Made by a program: the position numbers and the translations under genes. The notes under the pieces are model-generated. The model was not told the DNA's origin. It saw nothing but the letters and a program-made list of their open reading frames with translations, and made no database searches. A stretch of 64,000 nt of DNA from Halomonas saccharevitans (GTDB taxonomy: Bacteria > Pseudomonadota > Gammaproteobacteria > Pseudomonadales > Halomonadaceae), in the NCBI RefSeq assembly GCF_900116405.1, contig NZ_FPAQ01000004.1, forward strand, positions 62,001-126,000. The letters are read 5' to 3'. Below, piece after piece: positions 9,595 through 17,254 of this stretch. How positions within the stretch are numbered: position 1 is the first letter of the stretch; every line of letters begins with the position of its first letter.

Positions 9595-10542
9595 ATGGCC
9601 AGACTGATCCTCAATGGCAAGTCGGCGCAGCTGCCGGAGGTGCGCGAGGCGGTCTTCGCGCGGCGGGCGGCAGGCGATGCCCTCGAGGTGTGCGTCACCT
9701 GGGAGGCCGGCGATGCCGAGCGCATGGCCAAGCAGGCCGCCCGCGACGGCGTCGATCGGGTGATCGCCGGCGGCGGCGACGGCACCGTCAACGAGGTGGT
9801 CAACGGCCTGATGCGCGTGCCGCGCGAGCGCCGCCCCGTGCTCGGCATCTTGCCCCTGGGCAGCGCCAACGATTTCGCCACCTCGGTGGGCCTTCCGCTG
9901 ACCTGCGAGCCGGCCCTCGAGGCGGCCCTGAGCCTGCCGGCGCATCGCATCGACGTGCCTCGCCTGGACGACTGGTACTTCCTGAACATGGCCACCGCCG
10001 GCTTCGGTGCCGAGATTACCTCGTCCACGCCCAAGGGCTTGAAGCGTCTACTCGGCGGCGGAGCCTACTCGCTGATCGGTGCCGTCAAGGCCTGGCACAT
10101 CAATCACTATGCCGGGCGGCTTCGCTGGCAGGATGGCGAACGCCGGGTCGAGGTCTGCCTGCTGGCCATCGGCAATGGGCGACAGTCGGGCGGGGGGCAC
10201 GTGCTGACGCCGCAGGCCTCGCTGGACGATGGGCGCCTCGATGTGCTGATCCTGCACGACATCGGCTCGCTGACCCAGCTGCGCGCCATGCGTCACGAGC
10301 TCGAGACGCGTCCCGCTCGAGGCAGCCACGTCGATACCCTGCGGGTCGACTGGCTCGCCTTCGAGGCCGATGAGGGGGTGCCGCTGACCCTGGATGGCGA
10401 GCCCGCCCGGCGCAAGGGGTTCACGGTGACCATCGAGCCCGGAGCGCTATCGCTGGCGGTGTCGTCGAGCTGCTCGTTGCTCACCCGTGCGGCCCGCACG
10501 GACGGAGACGCCGCTGGCGAGTCGGCCGGCGAGACGGCATGA
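9595..10542 (+). CDS. YegS/DagK-family lipid kinase
   Basis: A 315-residue diacylglycerol-kinase-catalytic-domain protein resembling E. coli YegS (299). The nucleotide-binding motif GGGDGTVNEVVNGL starts at about residue 59, followed by the LPLGSANDFA motif near residue 85, both family hallmarks. LTLDGEP near the C-terminus supplies conserved acidic residues. Such enzymes phosphorylate phosphatidylglycerol or diacylglycerol at the membrane; the substrate here is unknown. I chose ATG 9595, which has AGGGGAGA upstream; an in-frame start at 9532 would add 21 unrelated residues. Confidence 0.92.
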   Translation: MARLILNGKSAQLPEVREAVFARRAAGDALEVCVTWEAGDAERMAKQAARDGVDRVIAGGGDGTVNEVVNGLMRVPRERRPVLGILPLGSANDFATSVGLPLTCEPALEAALSLPAHRIDVPRLDDWYFLNMATAGFGAEITSSTPKGLKRLLGGGAYSLIGAVKAWHINHYAGRLRWQDGERRVEVCLLAIGNGRQSGGGHVLTPQASLDDGRLDVLILHDIGSLTQLRAMRHELETRPARGSHVDTLRVDWLAFEADEGVPLTLDGEPARRKGFTVTIEPGALSLAVSSSCSLLTRAARTDGDAAGESAGETA

Positions 10543-10584
10543 TGAGGGAGCCTTTCTCATCTCTCATCGGCAGAGGACCTCGCA

Positions 10585-11013
10585 ATGCTCACCCCCTTTC
10601 ACCTGGCCGTTCAGGTCCGTGACCTCGATGAGGCCCGGTGCTTTTACGGCGACCTGTTGGGCTGCCCCGAAGGGCGTTCCAGCGACACCTGGATCGATTT
10701 CAACCTCTATGGTCACCAGTTTGTCTGCCACCTGAACCCGGCGCTGGGCGAGCAGGGCCTTGACGACCATCGCAATCCGGTCGACGGTCACGGCGTGCCT
10801 GTCCCGCACTTCGGCGTGGTACTGGAGATGACCGACTGGGAAGCCCTGGTCGACCGGCTTACCGCGGCGGGCCTGCGGTTCGAGATCGAGCCCTACCTGC
10901 GCTTTCGCGGTGAGCCCGGCGAGCAGGCCACCATGTTCTTCCGCGACCCCAGCGGCAATGCCATCGAGTTCAAGGCCTTTCGCGATATCGCCGGCCAGCT
11001 GTTCGCCACCTGA
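10585..11013 (+). CDS. VOC-family (glyoxalase-like) protein
   Basis: A 142-residue vicinal-oxygen-chelate fold protein made of two beta-alpha-beta-beta-beta units. Likely metal ligands are His6 ([10 protein letters not shown]), His75 (PHFGVVLEM) and Glu128 (NAIEFKAF), the usual His/His/Glu pattern. The segment [14 protein letters not shown] is typical of dioxygenase-like and fosfomycin-resistance-like members. The reaction cannot be predicted. It follows the lipid-kinase gene by 42 bp in the same direction, so co-transcription is possible. Confidence 0.9.
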   Translation: MLTPFHLAVQVRDLDEARCFYGDLLGCPEGRSSDTWIDFNLYGHQFVCHLNPALGEQGLDDHRNPVDGHGVPVPHFGVVLEMTDWEALVDRLTAAGLRFEIEPYLRFRGEPGEQATMFFRDPSGNAIEFKAFRDIAGQLFAT

Positions 11014-11091
11014 GGCGAGCCGTCACCTTGCGGCCGTGAGGGGGCTCTGGTGCAATGGCGCCCCTTTATCGGCAGGAACAGGAGAATGACC

Positions 11092-11823
11092 ATGAAACCC
11101 TGGATGCCGCTGGTCTCGGCCCTGGCGCTGGTCGCGGGGCTCGCCGGATGTGACAGCGGTGACGACACGCCGACACCGTCGGAGAGCGATGGGACGCAGC
11201 AGACAGCGAGCCAGCCGGCCGAGCCGACGCCCTCGACGGCCGAGGAGCCGCCCGCAAGCGAGGCGTCGACCGTGAGTGAGACGTCCACCGAGCAACCCGA
11301 GGCACAGCTCGCCGATCAAGCCCCCGAGGCGCCGTCCGAGACTGAGCAGCCCACCGAGGCGGCGACAGATACGGCGACAGAGCAGGGCCAAATCGCCGCC
11401 GAGGCAGAGGGCGATGTCGAGGCCGTGACGATGGATGAGTCGCTGCCCGGCGAGACGAGCCGCACCGACGTCGATGCTATTCTCGAGGAGACCGAGCAGC
11501 GCTTCGAGGAAGCCAGTCGTCGCATCGACGAGCAGTTCGAGCAGGCGGAGCGGCAGCGGCCCGAACGCGAGCCGATCCCCGAGGCGGAGGCCTCGGCCGA
11601 TCTGGACTCGGTCCTGGAGGAGTCTTCGCCGCTGCCGGATGAAGTCTCGACGCTGCCGGACGAGCTCGGCGAGGATGAGGTCAACGCCATCATCGAGGAG
11701 ACCGAGAAGCGCTTCGAAGAGGCGAGCCGCCAGATCGAGGAGCAGTTCCAACGGGCCGAGCGCCAGGCGCCGGGTGCCTCTTCCGAGCTCGACATCGAGG
11801 CGAGCTCAGGCGAACAAGACTGA
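11092..11823 (+). CDS. Acidic lipoprotein with duplicated coiled-coil unit
   Basis: A 243-residue predicted lipoprotein that I do not assign to a known family. The signal peptide ends in a lipobox, GLAGC, with the lipidated Cys20. Residues about 22-120 are low-complexity and rich in Thr, Ser, Glu, Ala and Pro, probably a disordered linker through the periplasm. Two near-identical 29-residue helical units follow (core EETEQRFEEASRRIDEQFEQ and EETEKRFEEASRQIEEQFQR), about 70 residues apart, each likely to form a coiled coil. ATG 11092 is preferred because AGGAGA lies 7 bp upstream; ATG 11086 is too close to it. The gene ends before a shared terminator. Confidence 0.8.
   Translation: MKPWMPLVSALALVAGLAGCDSGDDTPTPSESDGTQQTASQPAEPTPSTAEEPPASEASTVSETSTEQPEAQLADQAPEAPSETEQPTEAATDTATEQGQIAAEAEGDVEAVTMDESLPGETSRTDVDAILEETEQRFEEASRRIDEQFEQAERQRPEREPIPEAEASADLDSVLEESSPLPDEVSTLPDELGEDEVNAIIEETEKRFEEASRQIEEQFQRAERQAPGASSELDIEASSGEQD
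11470..11766 (+). repeat. Two 87-bp units inside the lipoprotein gene
   Basis: Bases 11470-11556 and 11680-11766 encode matching 29-residue helical segments in the same register, 210 bp apart. Most nucleotide differences are at third positions, which suggests an old duplication kept by selection on the protein. Confidence 0.85.
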
Positions 11824-11854
11824 GCAGGCTTGCCTGCCGGTCGTCGAAAACGAA

Positions 11855-11879
11855 AAAGGCCCACCAAAGGTGGGCCTTT
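11855..11879. terminator. Bidirectional rho-independent terminator
   Basis: Arms AAAGGCCCACC (11855-11865) and GGTGGGCCTTT (11869-11879) with an AAA loop. A-rich and T-rich flanks allow termination in both directions, for the lipoprotein gene and the convergent cold-shock gene. Confidence 0.9.
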
Positions 11880-11933
11880 CTCTGCGACGCTCGGACGGTA
11901 ATGCCGGCCGGTCGTCTCCGTGTCAACCGGGGT

Positions 11934-12140
11934 TTAGTCGGCAGCGCGGATGTTGGAGGCCTGAAGGCCTTTCTTGCCCTGGGTCACTTCGAAGGTGACT
12001 TTCTGGCCGTCCTGCAGGGACTTGAAGCCTTCAGCCTGAATCTCGGAGAAGTGAGCGAACAGATCATCACCGCCGTCGTCCGGAGAGATGAAGCCGTAGC
12101 CCTTGGTATCGTTGAACCACTTGACAGTGCCAGTTGCCAT
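11934..12140 (-). CDS. Cold-shock protein (CspA family)
   Basis: A 68-residue single cold-shock domain, an RNA/DNA chaperone that melts mRNA structure. RNP1 is KGYGFISP and RNP2 is LFAHFSEI, the latter varying from the common VFVHFSAI. The start [11 protein letters not shown] is standard and is preceded by AAGGAAAT. The long upstream gap (to 12444) would allow the extended 5' leader that csp genes often have, but I could not place a convincing cold box or promoter. Confidence 0.96.
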   Translation of the reverse strand: MATGTVKWFNDTKGYGFISPDDGGDDLFAHFSEIQAEGFKSLQDGQKVTFEVTQGKKGLQASNIRAAD

Positions 12141-12444
12141 TGTCGATTTCCTTAACTAACAAATAATGGTGCTGGGCCAGGAGAGGACCGACCTCGCCAT
12201 GGACCCGTAATGCGTGGGCAGAACCAGAAGCAAGTGCGCACCGGGTATATCGAAGGAATCGAAGTACAGCTGACGACTTTTCTGCTTGCTGACCAACGCA
12301 GCGGATAGTGCTACAGCGCCAGGGTTGCGTCAACACGGTGTCGCAGGGAGACTGGCGCTGCCGCCCGCAAAAACACTGTAGATGGAAAGCCCGTGAGCGT
12401 CCAGCCTCCATCTCGCCAGAATCATCACCGAAAAGAGAGCCCTC
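12141..12444. other. 304-bp intergenic region between csp and the TM2 gene
   Basis: No gene is seen. It separates two divergent genes and so should contain both promoters. The main structure is a long inverted repeat: CAGCGCCAG (12314-12322) pairs with CTGGCGCTG (12352-12360). The 29-base interior itself contains complementary TGCG/CGCA and ACAC/GTGT pairs. A TTCGAT direct repeat on the minus strand lies near 12250-12270. Confidence 0.6.
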
Positions 12445-12870
12445 ATGACCCATCCGCAACTCGCCTCCAGCGACACCCACAGCAAGGTGGTCGGCTACCT
12501 GCTGTGGCTGTTCGGTTTTCTCGGCGCCCACCGCTTCTACTACGGCAAGCCGGTCACCGGCACCCTCTGGTTCTTCACCCTGGGGCTGCTCGGCATCGGC
12601 TGGCTGATCGACCTGTTCCTGATCCCGTCCATGGACCGCCAGGCGGACCTGCGCTTCCAGGCCGGCCCGACCAACTACACCCTGGCCTGGCTGCTGTTGA
12701 CCTTCCTGGGGGTGTTCGGCATTCATCGCTTCTATCTCGGCAAGTGGCTGAGCGGCATCCTCTACCTGCTGACCTTCGGCCTCTTCGGGCTCGGGGTGCT
12801 CTACGATTTCTGGACCCTCAACGACCAGATCTCCATGCGCCATGCCCGCCGCGGCATCTTCAGCGGCTGA
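12445..12870 (+). CDS. Double TM2-domain membrane protein
   Basis: A 141-residue inner-membrane protein made of two TM2 units. The first covers about residues 14-60 (GYLLWLFGFLGAHRFYYGK, then GIGWLIDLFLIP). The second covers about 76-125 (LLLTFLGVFGIHRFYLGKW, then LGVLYDFWTLNDQI). Each has the G-x-HRFY-G-K turn between two helices and an acidic residue after the second helix. TM2 proteins are widespread, with unclear function. The gene starts with a normal ATG after AAAAGAGAG and is followed by the LysE-type gene 71 bp later. Confidence 0.93.
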   Translation: MTHPQLASSDTHSKVVGYLLWLFGFLGAHRFYYGKPVTGTLWFFTLGLLGIGWLIDLFLIPSMDRQADLRFQAGPTNYTLAWLLLTFLGVFGIHRFYLGKWLSGILYLLTFGLFGLGVLYDFWTLNDQISMRHARRGIFSG

Positions 12871-12941
12871 TCGTCGGGCGCGTTCTATCGTTGAAGGCCA
12901 AGGCTCTCGTGAGCATGGGGTGAATGAGGTTGGAGGGTGGT

Positions 12942-13586
12942 ATGTTCATCGACGCGCAGTTCTGGTCGTTCCTGGTCGCCATCACACTGCTCAGCATGAG
13001 CCCCGGGGTGGATACCCTGCTGGTGATCCGCAATACCGCGCGGGGCGGCTGGCGCGACGGCGTGGCCACTAGCCTGGCCATCTGCTGTGGCCTCTTCGTG
13101 CACGCCACGGTCTCGGCGCTCGGCATCTCGCTGATCCTGCTGCAATCCGCCTGGGCTTTCGGCGTGCTCAAGCTGGCGGGGGCCGCCTACTTGGTGTGGC
13201 TGGGCGTGGCGAGCCTGCTGGCCGCCCGGCGGGGACAGGGGCTACCCGTGGCCGGCGTCGCGACCCAGCGCGCGCCGGTGCCGCTGTGGCGGCCGGTGCG
13301 CGAGGGGCTGCTCTCCAACGTGCTCAACCCCAAGACGGTGGTCTTCTACATGGCCTTCCTGCCGCAGTTCATCGCCCCGGGGGATCCGGCGCTCGCCAAG
13401 TCGCTGTGGCTGGCCGGGGTGCACTTCGTGGTGGCCAACCTGTGGCAGATCGGCATCGTGGCGATGGTCGGCAGCGCCGGCCAGTGGCTTTCCAGCTCGG
13501 CGTTCACGCGCTGGCTCAACGGCCTGACCGGGGCCGTGCTGGTGGGCTTCGGCATCAAGCTGGCGCTGACGCGCTCGCCGGCCTGA
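12942..13586 (+). CDS. LysE/RhtB-family amino-acid exporter
   Basis: A 214-residue inner-membrane exporter with about six hydrophobic helices. The N-terminal SPGVDTLLVIRNTARGGWRDG segment is the family signature, and NPKTVVFYMAFLPQF marks the middle. Family members export lysine, homoserine, threonine or related metabolites; the substrate is not predictable. ATG 12942 has GGAGGGTGG upstream and gives the usual length; ATG 12924 would add six residues. The gene ends at a 19-bp hairpin. Confidence 0.93.
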   Translation: MFIDAQFWSFLVAITLLSMSPGVDTLLVIRNTARGGWRDGVATSLAICCGLFVHATVSALGISLILLQSAWAFGVLKLAGAAYLVWLGVASLLAARRGQGLPVAGVATQRAPVPLWRPVREGLLSNVLNPKTVVFYMAFLPQFIAPGDPALAKSLWLAGVHFVVANLWQIGIVAMVGSAGQWLSSSAFTRWLNGLTGAVLVGFGIKLALTRSPA

Positions 13587-13598
13587 GACGGATGTCGA

Positions 13599-13638
13599 AA
13601 CGCCAGCGGCCCCGGGAAATCCCGGGGCCGCTGGCGTT
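13599..13638. terminator. Strong hairpin between lysE-type gene and slt
   Basis: A perfect 19-bp inverted repeat (13599-13617 with 13620-13638) separates convergent genes. The right arm ends in TT but there is no long T run. Confidence 0.75.
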
Positions 13639-13666
13639 AGGGGTGTGGCGTGCAACGCGCCTGGGC

Positions 13667-15607
13667 TCAGTTGCTGGCCAGCAGCGAGCGGTCGTAGCGC
13701 CCCGAGGTTTCCGCCGGGGTCAGCAGCGAGACGCCGGTGCTGTCGCCGCCGTTGGCCAGGCTCTCGAAGATCACCCGATAGGCGAGCACGGCCTGCACGT
13801 AGTCACGGGTCTCGCGGAAGGGGATGCTCTCGACGAAGAGGTCGAACGCTTGCGGCGCCTCGCGCAGCCAGCGATCGACGCGGTGGGGGCCGGCGTTGTA
13901 GGCCGCCGTGGCGGCCAGGCGGTTGCCCTGGTAGCGGTCGAGCATGTCGCGGATGTAGGTACTGCCCAGGCGGATGTTGACGGCGGGGTCGAGCACGCCA
14001 TAGGGCCCCGGGTCGTTCATGCCGAGCTGCCGGCTGACCTGGGTGGCGGTGCCCGGCATCAGCTGCATCAGGCCACGGGCCCCGGCCGGCGACAGCGCCT
14101 CGGGATTGTAGGCGCTCTCACGCCGGGCGATACCCATCAGCAGATAGGGGTCGACGCGGGTCTGGCGGCCCCAGTGCAGGAAGTGATCGCGATAGGCCTC
14201 GGGGAAACGCCACGCCAGGTCGTCCCACAGCTTGCCGGCGATGGTGGTCTGCACCAGCCGGGCCTGCCAGCCGCGCCGCTGGGCATAGTCGGCGAGCAGG
14301 CGGGCCTGCTCTTCGCTGCCGCGCGCCGCGGCGGCATACCACTCGCTGGCGGCGAGCCCCGGCTCGCCGATGCGCAAGAGCGCCTCGGTGCGACGCACGG
14401 TTGGCCACTCGGCCACCGCCTGGCGGGTCGCTTCGTCGATCCGGTGGCGCGCCTGATTGAGGGCGTAGGGGCGATCGAGTCGATCGGCGGCGGCGAAGCC
14501 GAAGAAGTTGCGCTCCCCGGCGGCCCGGGCGTAGGCCTCGCGTGCCAGATCGTCGTTGCCCTGCTGTTCACGGGCCCGCGCCAGCCAGTACTGCCAGCGA
14601 CTCTCGTCGCGCTGCGCCTCGTCCATCCGCCCGATCCAGGCGATGACCCCGGTCCAGTCGCGATCGCCAAGCGCCGTCCGTACCCGCAGTTCGAGCAGGT
14701 CATCGTCATCGCGTCGCGTCAGCAGCTCGTCGACCCAGCCGAGGTTCTGGTCGATCTCGCGTACCATGGAGTAGAAGGCCAGATCGTGCTCGATCGCCCG
14801 GCGATGGCGGGCCTGCAGGGCGAGGTGGGGGGAGAGCTTGCGCCAGGCCTCCAGGGCGGCCTCGGTATCCGCCCGGGTGAAGCCGTGCATGGCGGCGGCA
14901 TACAGCGCGCTGGTGCCGCGGCACTCCGGTCCTAGGCAGGCGGGGGTGCGGGTGACGGCGGAGAAGTCCTTTTTCAGCATGCTCATGGCCGTGCGGCCAT
15001 TCTGCCAGTCCCGGCCCAGCATGCGGCCGAGGTAGTCGGCAAGCCCGGTTTCGCCGGCCTGCCAGGCCAGGGTCATGCGCTCCCAGATCGCCTGCTGATC
15101 GATCTCTCCCTGGGCTCGCAGGGTGTCGAAGAGGGTATTGCAGGCCTCCGGCTGGGAACGGCCGACCCGCCACAGCTCGCGGCCCCCCTCGGCGGCCGCC
15201 TGCGGGTCGGCGCCGAGCTGGGCGGTGTAGTAGTGGCACTGCCGCTCGGTGCCCGCGGGCACGCCGTCGGCCACCGCCCTGAGGCTTTCGTAGCGCCCCG
15301 CCTCGCCATACTGCTCGATGGCCTGGCCGCGCAGCCACTTCCCCAGCGGGGCATCGTCGTGGCGCTCGATGAAGGCCAGTACCGCCTCGGGCTCGGCGCC
15401 GGGCAGGCGCGCCTTGAGACGGTGGTACTCGACGTAGCCGGCCAGCACGTGACCCTCGATGGCGCGCTGATCGATCTTCTGCCATTGCTGGCTGCGCGCG
15501 GCCTGCAGGGCATCCTGCATGGCGCGGTCATTGCCCTGGGCGAGCAGGGGCAGGCAGCACAGGGTGGTGGCGATCAGGGTCTTGCAGTGACCGAATGTCG
15601 GGAGCAT
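13667..15607 (-). CDS. slt: Soluble lytic murein transglycosylase (Slt70-like)
   Basis: Slt cleaves the beta-1,4 bond between MurNAc and GlcNAc in peptidoglycan with formation of 1,6-anhydro ends, acting in the periplasm. The 646-residue protein has a short signal peptide (IATTLCCLPLLAQG). A long alpha-helical superhelix follows, then a C-terminal SLT domain with GIARRESAYNPEALSPAG, where Glu497 is the catalytic acid, and then GLMQLMPGTA. Size and order match E. coli Slt70. The start is ATG 15607, with AGAGG upstream; a longer in-frame start is unlikely. Confidence 0.95.
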   Translation of the reverse strand: MLPTFGHCKTLIATTLCCLPLLAQGNDRAMQDALQAARSQQWQKIDQRAIEGHVLAGYVEYHRLKARLPGAEPEAVLAFIERHDDAPLGKWLRGQAIEQYGEAGRYESLRAVADGVPAGTERQCHYYTAQLGADPQAAAEGGRELWRVGRSQPEACNTLFDTLRAQGEIDQQAIWERMTLAWQAGETGLADYLGRMLGRDWQNGRTAMSMLKKDFSAVTRTPACLGPECRGTSALYAAAMHGFTRADTEAALEAWRKLSPHLALQARHRRAIEHDLAFYSMVREIDQNLGWVDELLTRRDDDDLLELRVRTALGDRDWTGVIAWIGRMDEAQRDESRWQYWLARAREQQGNDDLAREAYARAAGERNFFGFAAADRLDRPYALNQARHRIDEATRQAVAEWPTVRRTEALLRIGEPGLAASEWYAAAARGSEEQARLLADYAQRRGWQARLVQTTIAGKLWDDLAWRFPEAYRDHFLHWGRQTRVDPYLLMGIARRESAYNPEALSPAGARGLMQLMPGTATQVSRQLGMNDPGPYGVLDPAVNIRLGSTYIRDMLDRYQGNRLAATAAYNAGPHRVDRWLREAPQAFDLFVESIPFRETRDYVQAVLAYRVIFESLANGGDSTGVSLLTPAETSGRYDRSLLASN

Positions 15608-15765
15608 GGGGTGACCTCTTGCGGTTCGCGATCGGCGGCCGGCCATGGTGGCCGATGGTGGCGGCCTTGAGTAGTGTCGCCGTGGCCCGACAGACGCCGG
15701 CTGTTCGGCGCTGTGGGGATATTCTATCGTGTAGCGGGACTCGTGCGTGGCGGCAAGGAGAGGAA

Positions 15766-16125
15766 ATGGCCAGGTTCAGCGGTGGATGGTGGGGGGAGCG
15801 CCTGCGTCGACGCTCCCGCGTGCTGGGCCAGATGGGTCGCGCCCTGCGGCTCTTCCTGCCCATGACCCGCGACGTGCTGCTGCGTCGCTACCGGCCGGTG
15901 CCCTGGGGCGCTTTCCTGTGGATGCTGGTGGCGCTTGGGTACCTGATCTCACCGCTCGACCTGATCCCCGACGTGCTGTTGCTGCTCGGCCTGGTCGACG
16001 ACGTGGTGATCGTCGGCTGGCTGCTGACCCGGGTCGATCGCCACCTGGCATGCTATCGCGCCTGGCGCGAGGGCGCGGGCAAGGCCCCCGGCGAAGGTCG
16101 ACGCGACGACGAACGCCTGCCTTGA
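15766..16125 (+). CDS. DUF1232 / YkvA-family membrane protein
   Basis: A 119-residue protein with the DUF1232 core YLISPLDLIPDVLLLLGLVDD (first part about residues 65-80) inside a hydrophobic hairpin. Function of the family is unknown. The start ATG 15766 has a strong AGGAGAGG Shine-Dalgarno. It heads a probable three-gene operon with two thioesterase genes (45 bp gap, then overlap). Confidence 0.85.
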   Translation: MARFSGGWWGERLRRRSRVLGQMGRALRLFLPMTRDVLLRRYRPVPWGAFLWMLVALGYLISPLDLIPDVLLLLGLVDDVVIVGWLLTRVDRHLACYRAWREGAGKAPGEGRRDDERLP

Positions 16126-16170
16126 TACGCTCGTTTGAATCTCTCTCGACAGGCGTCCCACGAGGTCCGC

Positions 16171-16692
16171 ATGCCCCCCGATCACACCCCCAGCGCCGCC
16201 GACTGGCGACGCGCCCTGGCGCGCTTCGTCGCGGTCATTCCCCATACCCGCGCACTCGGCCTCGAGGTGCTCGAGGCGACGCCCGAGGGAGTCACCCTGC
16301 GCCTGCCATGGCACGATGACCTGCTCGGCGACGCCCCCCGAGGGCTGGTGCACGGCGGGGTGCTGACCATGCTGCTCGATACCGCCTGCGGCTCGGCGGT
16401 GCTGCCGGCGCTGCCGGCGCCGGAGGTCTGTCCGACCCTCGATCTGCGCGTCGACCACTATCGGCCGGGCGTGGCCGGGCAGGCGATCATCGCCGAGGCG
16501 CGGGTGGTGCGGGTCACCGCCTCGGTGGTCTTCACCGAGGGCACACTTCGCCAGCAGGCGGGGCCGCTGGCGCGAGGCATCGGCAACTTCGTGCGCCTGG
16601 GCCCGCGCAATACGCCGCCGGGCTTTGCCGAGGCGCTGTTCGCCGAGGCGCCGATCGACGCGCCCCCTTTCGAGGAGAGCGACCATGCGTGA
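16171..16692 (+). CDS. PaaI-family hotdog-fold thioesterase
   Basis: A 173-residue single-hotdog thioesterase that should hydrolyse acyl- or aryl-CoA esters. The signature GLVHGGVLTMLLDTACG contains the HGG turn and the Asp expected to activate water. The TLDLRVDHYRPG strand follows. I chose ATG 16171, with GAGG upstream; an in-frame TTG at 16135 is less likely. The last eight bases overlap the start of a second thioesterase gene, implying translational coupling. Confidence 0.9.
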   Translation: MPPDHTPSAADWRRALARFVAVIPHTRALGLEVLEATPEGVTLRLPWHDDLLGDAPRGLVHGGVLTMLLDTACGSAVLPALPAPEVCPTLDLRVDHYRPGVAGQAIIAEARVVRVTASVVFTEGTLRQQAGPLARGIGNFVRLGPRNTPPGFAEALFAEAPIDAPPFEESDHA

Positions 16693-17149
16693 TGGCTTCC
16701 ACGACGTCGAATGGCTGGCGCGCACCCGTGCCGAGGGCGACGTCCAGGCGTGGCTGGCGCTAATGCCCTATGCCCGACGCATCGGCGTCACGGCCGAGGC
16801 GGATCCGGATGGCGAGGGCCTGCTGTTTCGCCTCGATCCCCGCGAGGAGAACGTCGGCAACGTCCTGCTGCCGGCACTGCATGGCGGGGTGGTGGCTGCC
16901 TTCATGGAGACCGCCGCGACCCTGGACCTGATGCTGGCCGCTCGGGAACCGCGCCTGCCGCGCATCGTCGATCTCTCCATCGACTACCTGCGCACCGCCC
17001 GGGTGGTGCCGACCCTGGCCCGCTGCACCCTGCTGCGCGAGGGGCGGCGCCTGGGCAACGTCCAGGTCGCGGCCTGGCAGGAGCGCGAGGGCGTCCCGAT
17101 CGCCACCGCGCGCCTGCACTTCGTGCTCGGCGACCCATCCGCCAGATAA
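16685..17149 (+). CDS. Second PaaI-like hotdog thioesterase
   Basis: A 154-residue hotdog protein partnered with the preceding gene. It carries ALHGGVVAAFMETAATLDL, where Glu replaces the Asp of the first paralogue at the catalytic position; both residues occur in the superfamily. The IVDLSIDYLRTAR strand matches the neighbour's TLDLRVDHYRPG. The ATG lies within the upstream gene (8-bp overlap) and has GAGGAGAG before it. The two proteins may form a heteromer; this is inference from coupling and shared fold. Confidence 0.88.
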   Translation: MRDGFHDVEWLARTRAEGDVQAWLALMPYARRIGVTAEADPDGEGLLFRLDPREENVGNVLLPALHGGVVAAFMETAATLDLMLAAREPRLPRIVDLSIDYLRTARVVPTLARCTLLREGRRLGNVQVAAWQEREGVPIATARLHFVLGDPSAR

Positions 17150-17162
17150 GCGTGACGGGGTG

Positions 17163-17190
17163 CTTGAAAAGCCCACGACGGGCCCCATAT
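17163..17190 (+). promoter_or_regulatory. Heat-shock (sigma-32) promoter of htpG
   Basis: CTTGAAA (17163-17169) and CCCCATAT (17183-17190) are separated by 13 bp. This matches the E. coli sigma-32 consensus (CTTGAAA, 13-15 bp, CCCCAT-T) almost perfectly and lies about 65 bp ahead of the htpG ATG. Confidence 0.88.
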
Positions 17191-17254
17191 CGACGACAGT
17201 TCCACATCGGTGGCGCCGCCACCATTGTCATGTCGAAAAAGGGGTCCGAGCCAC

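Noticed and set aside
13196..14935. 579-codon plus-strand frame across lysE end and slt
   Set aside because: It runs through a strong terminator and antisense to slt, and has no recognisable domain.
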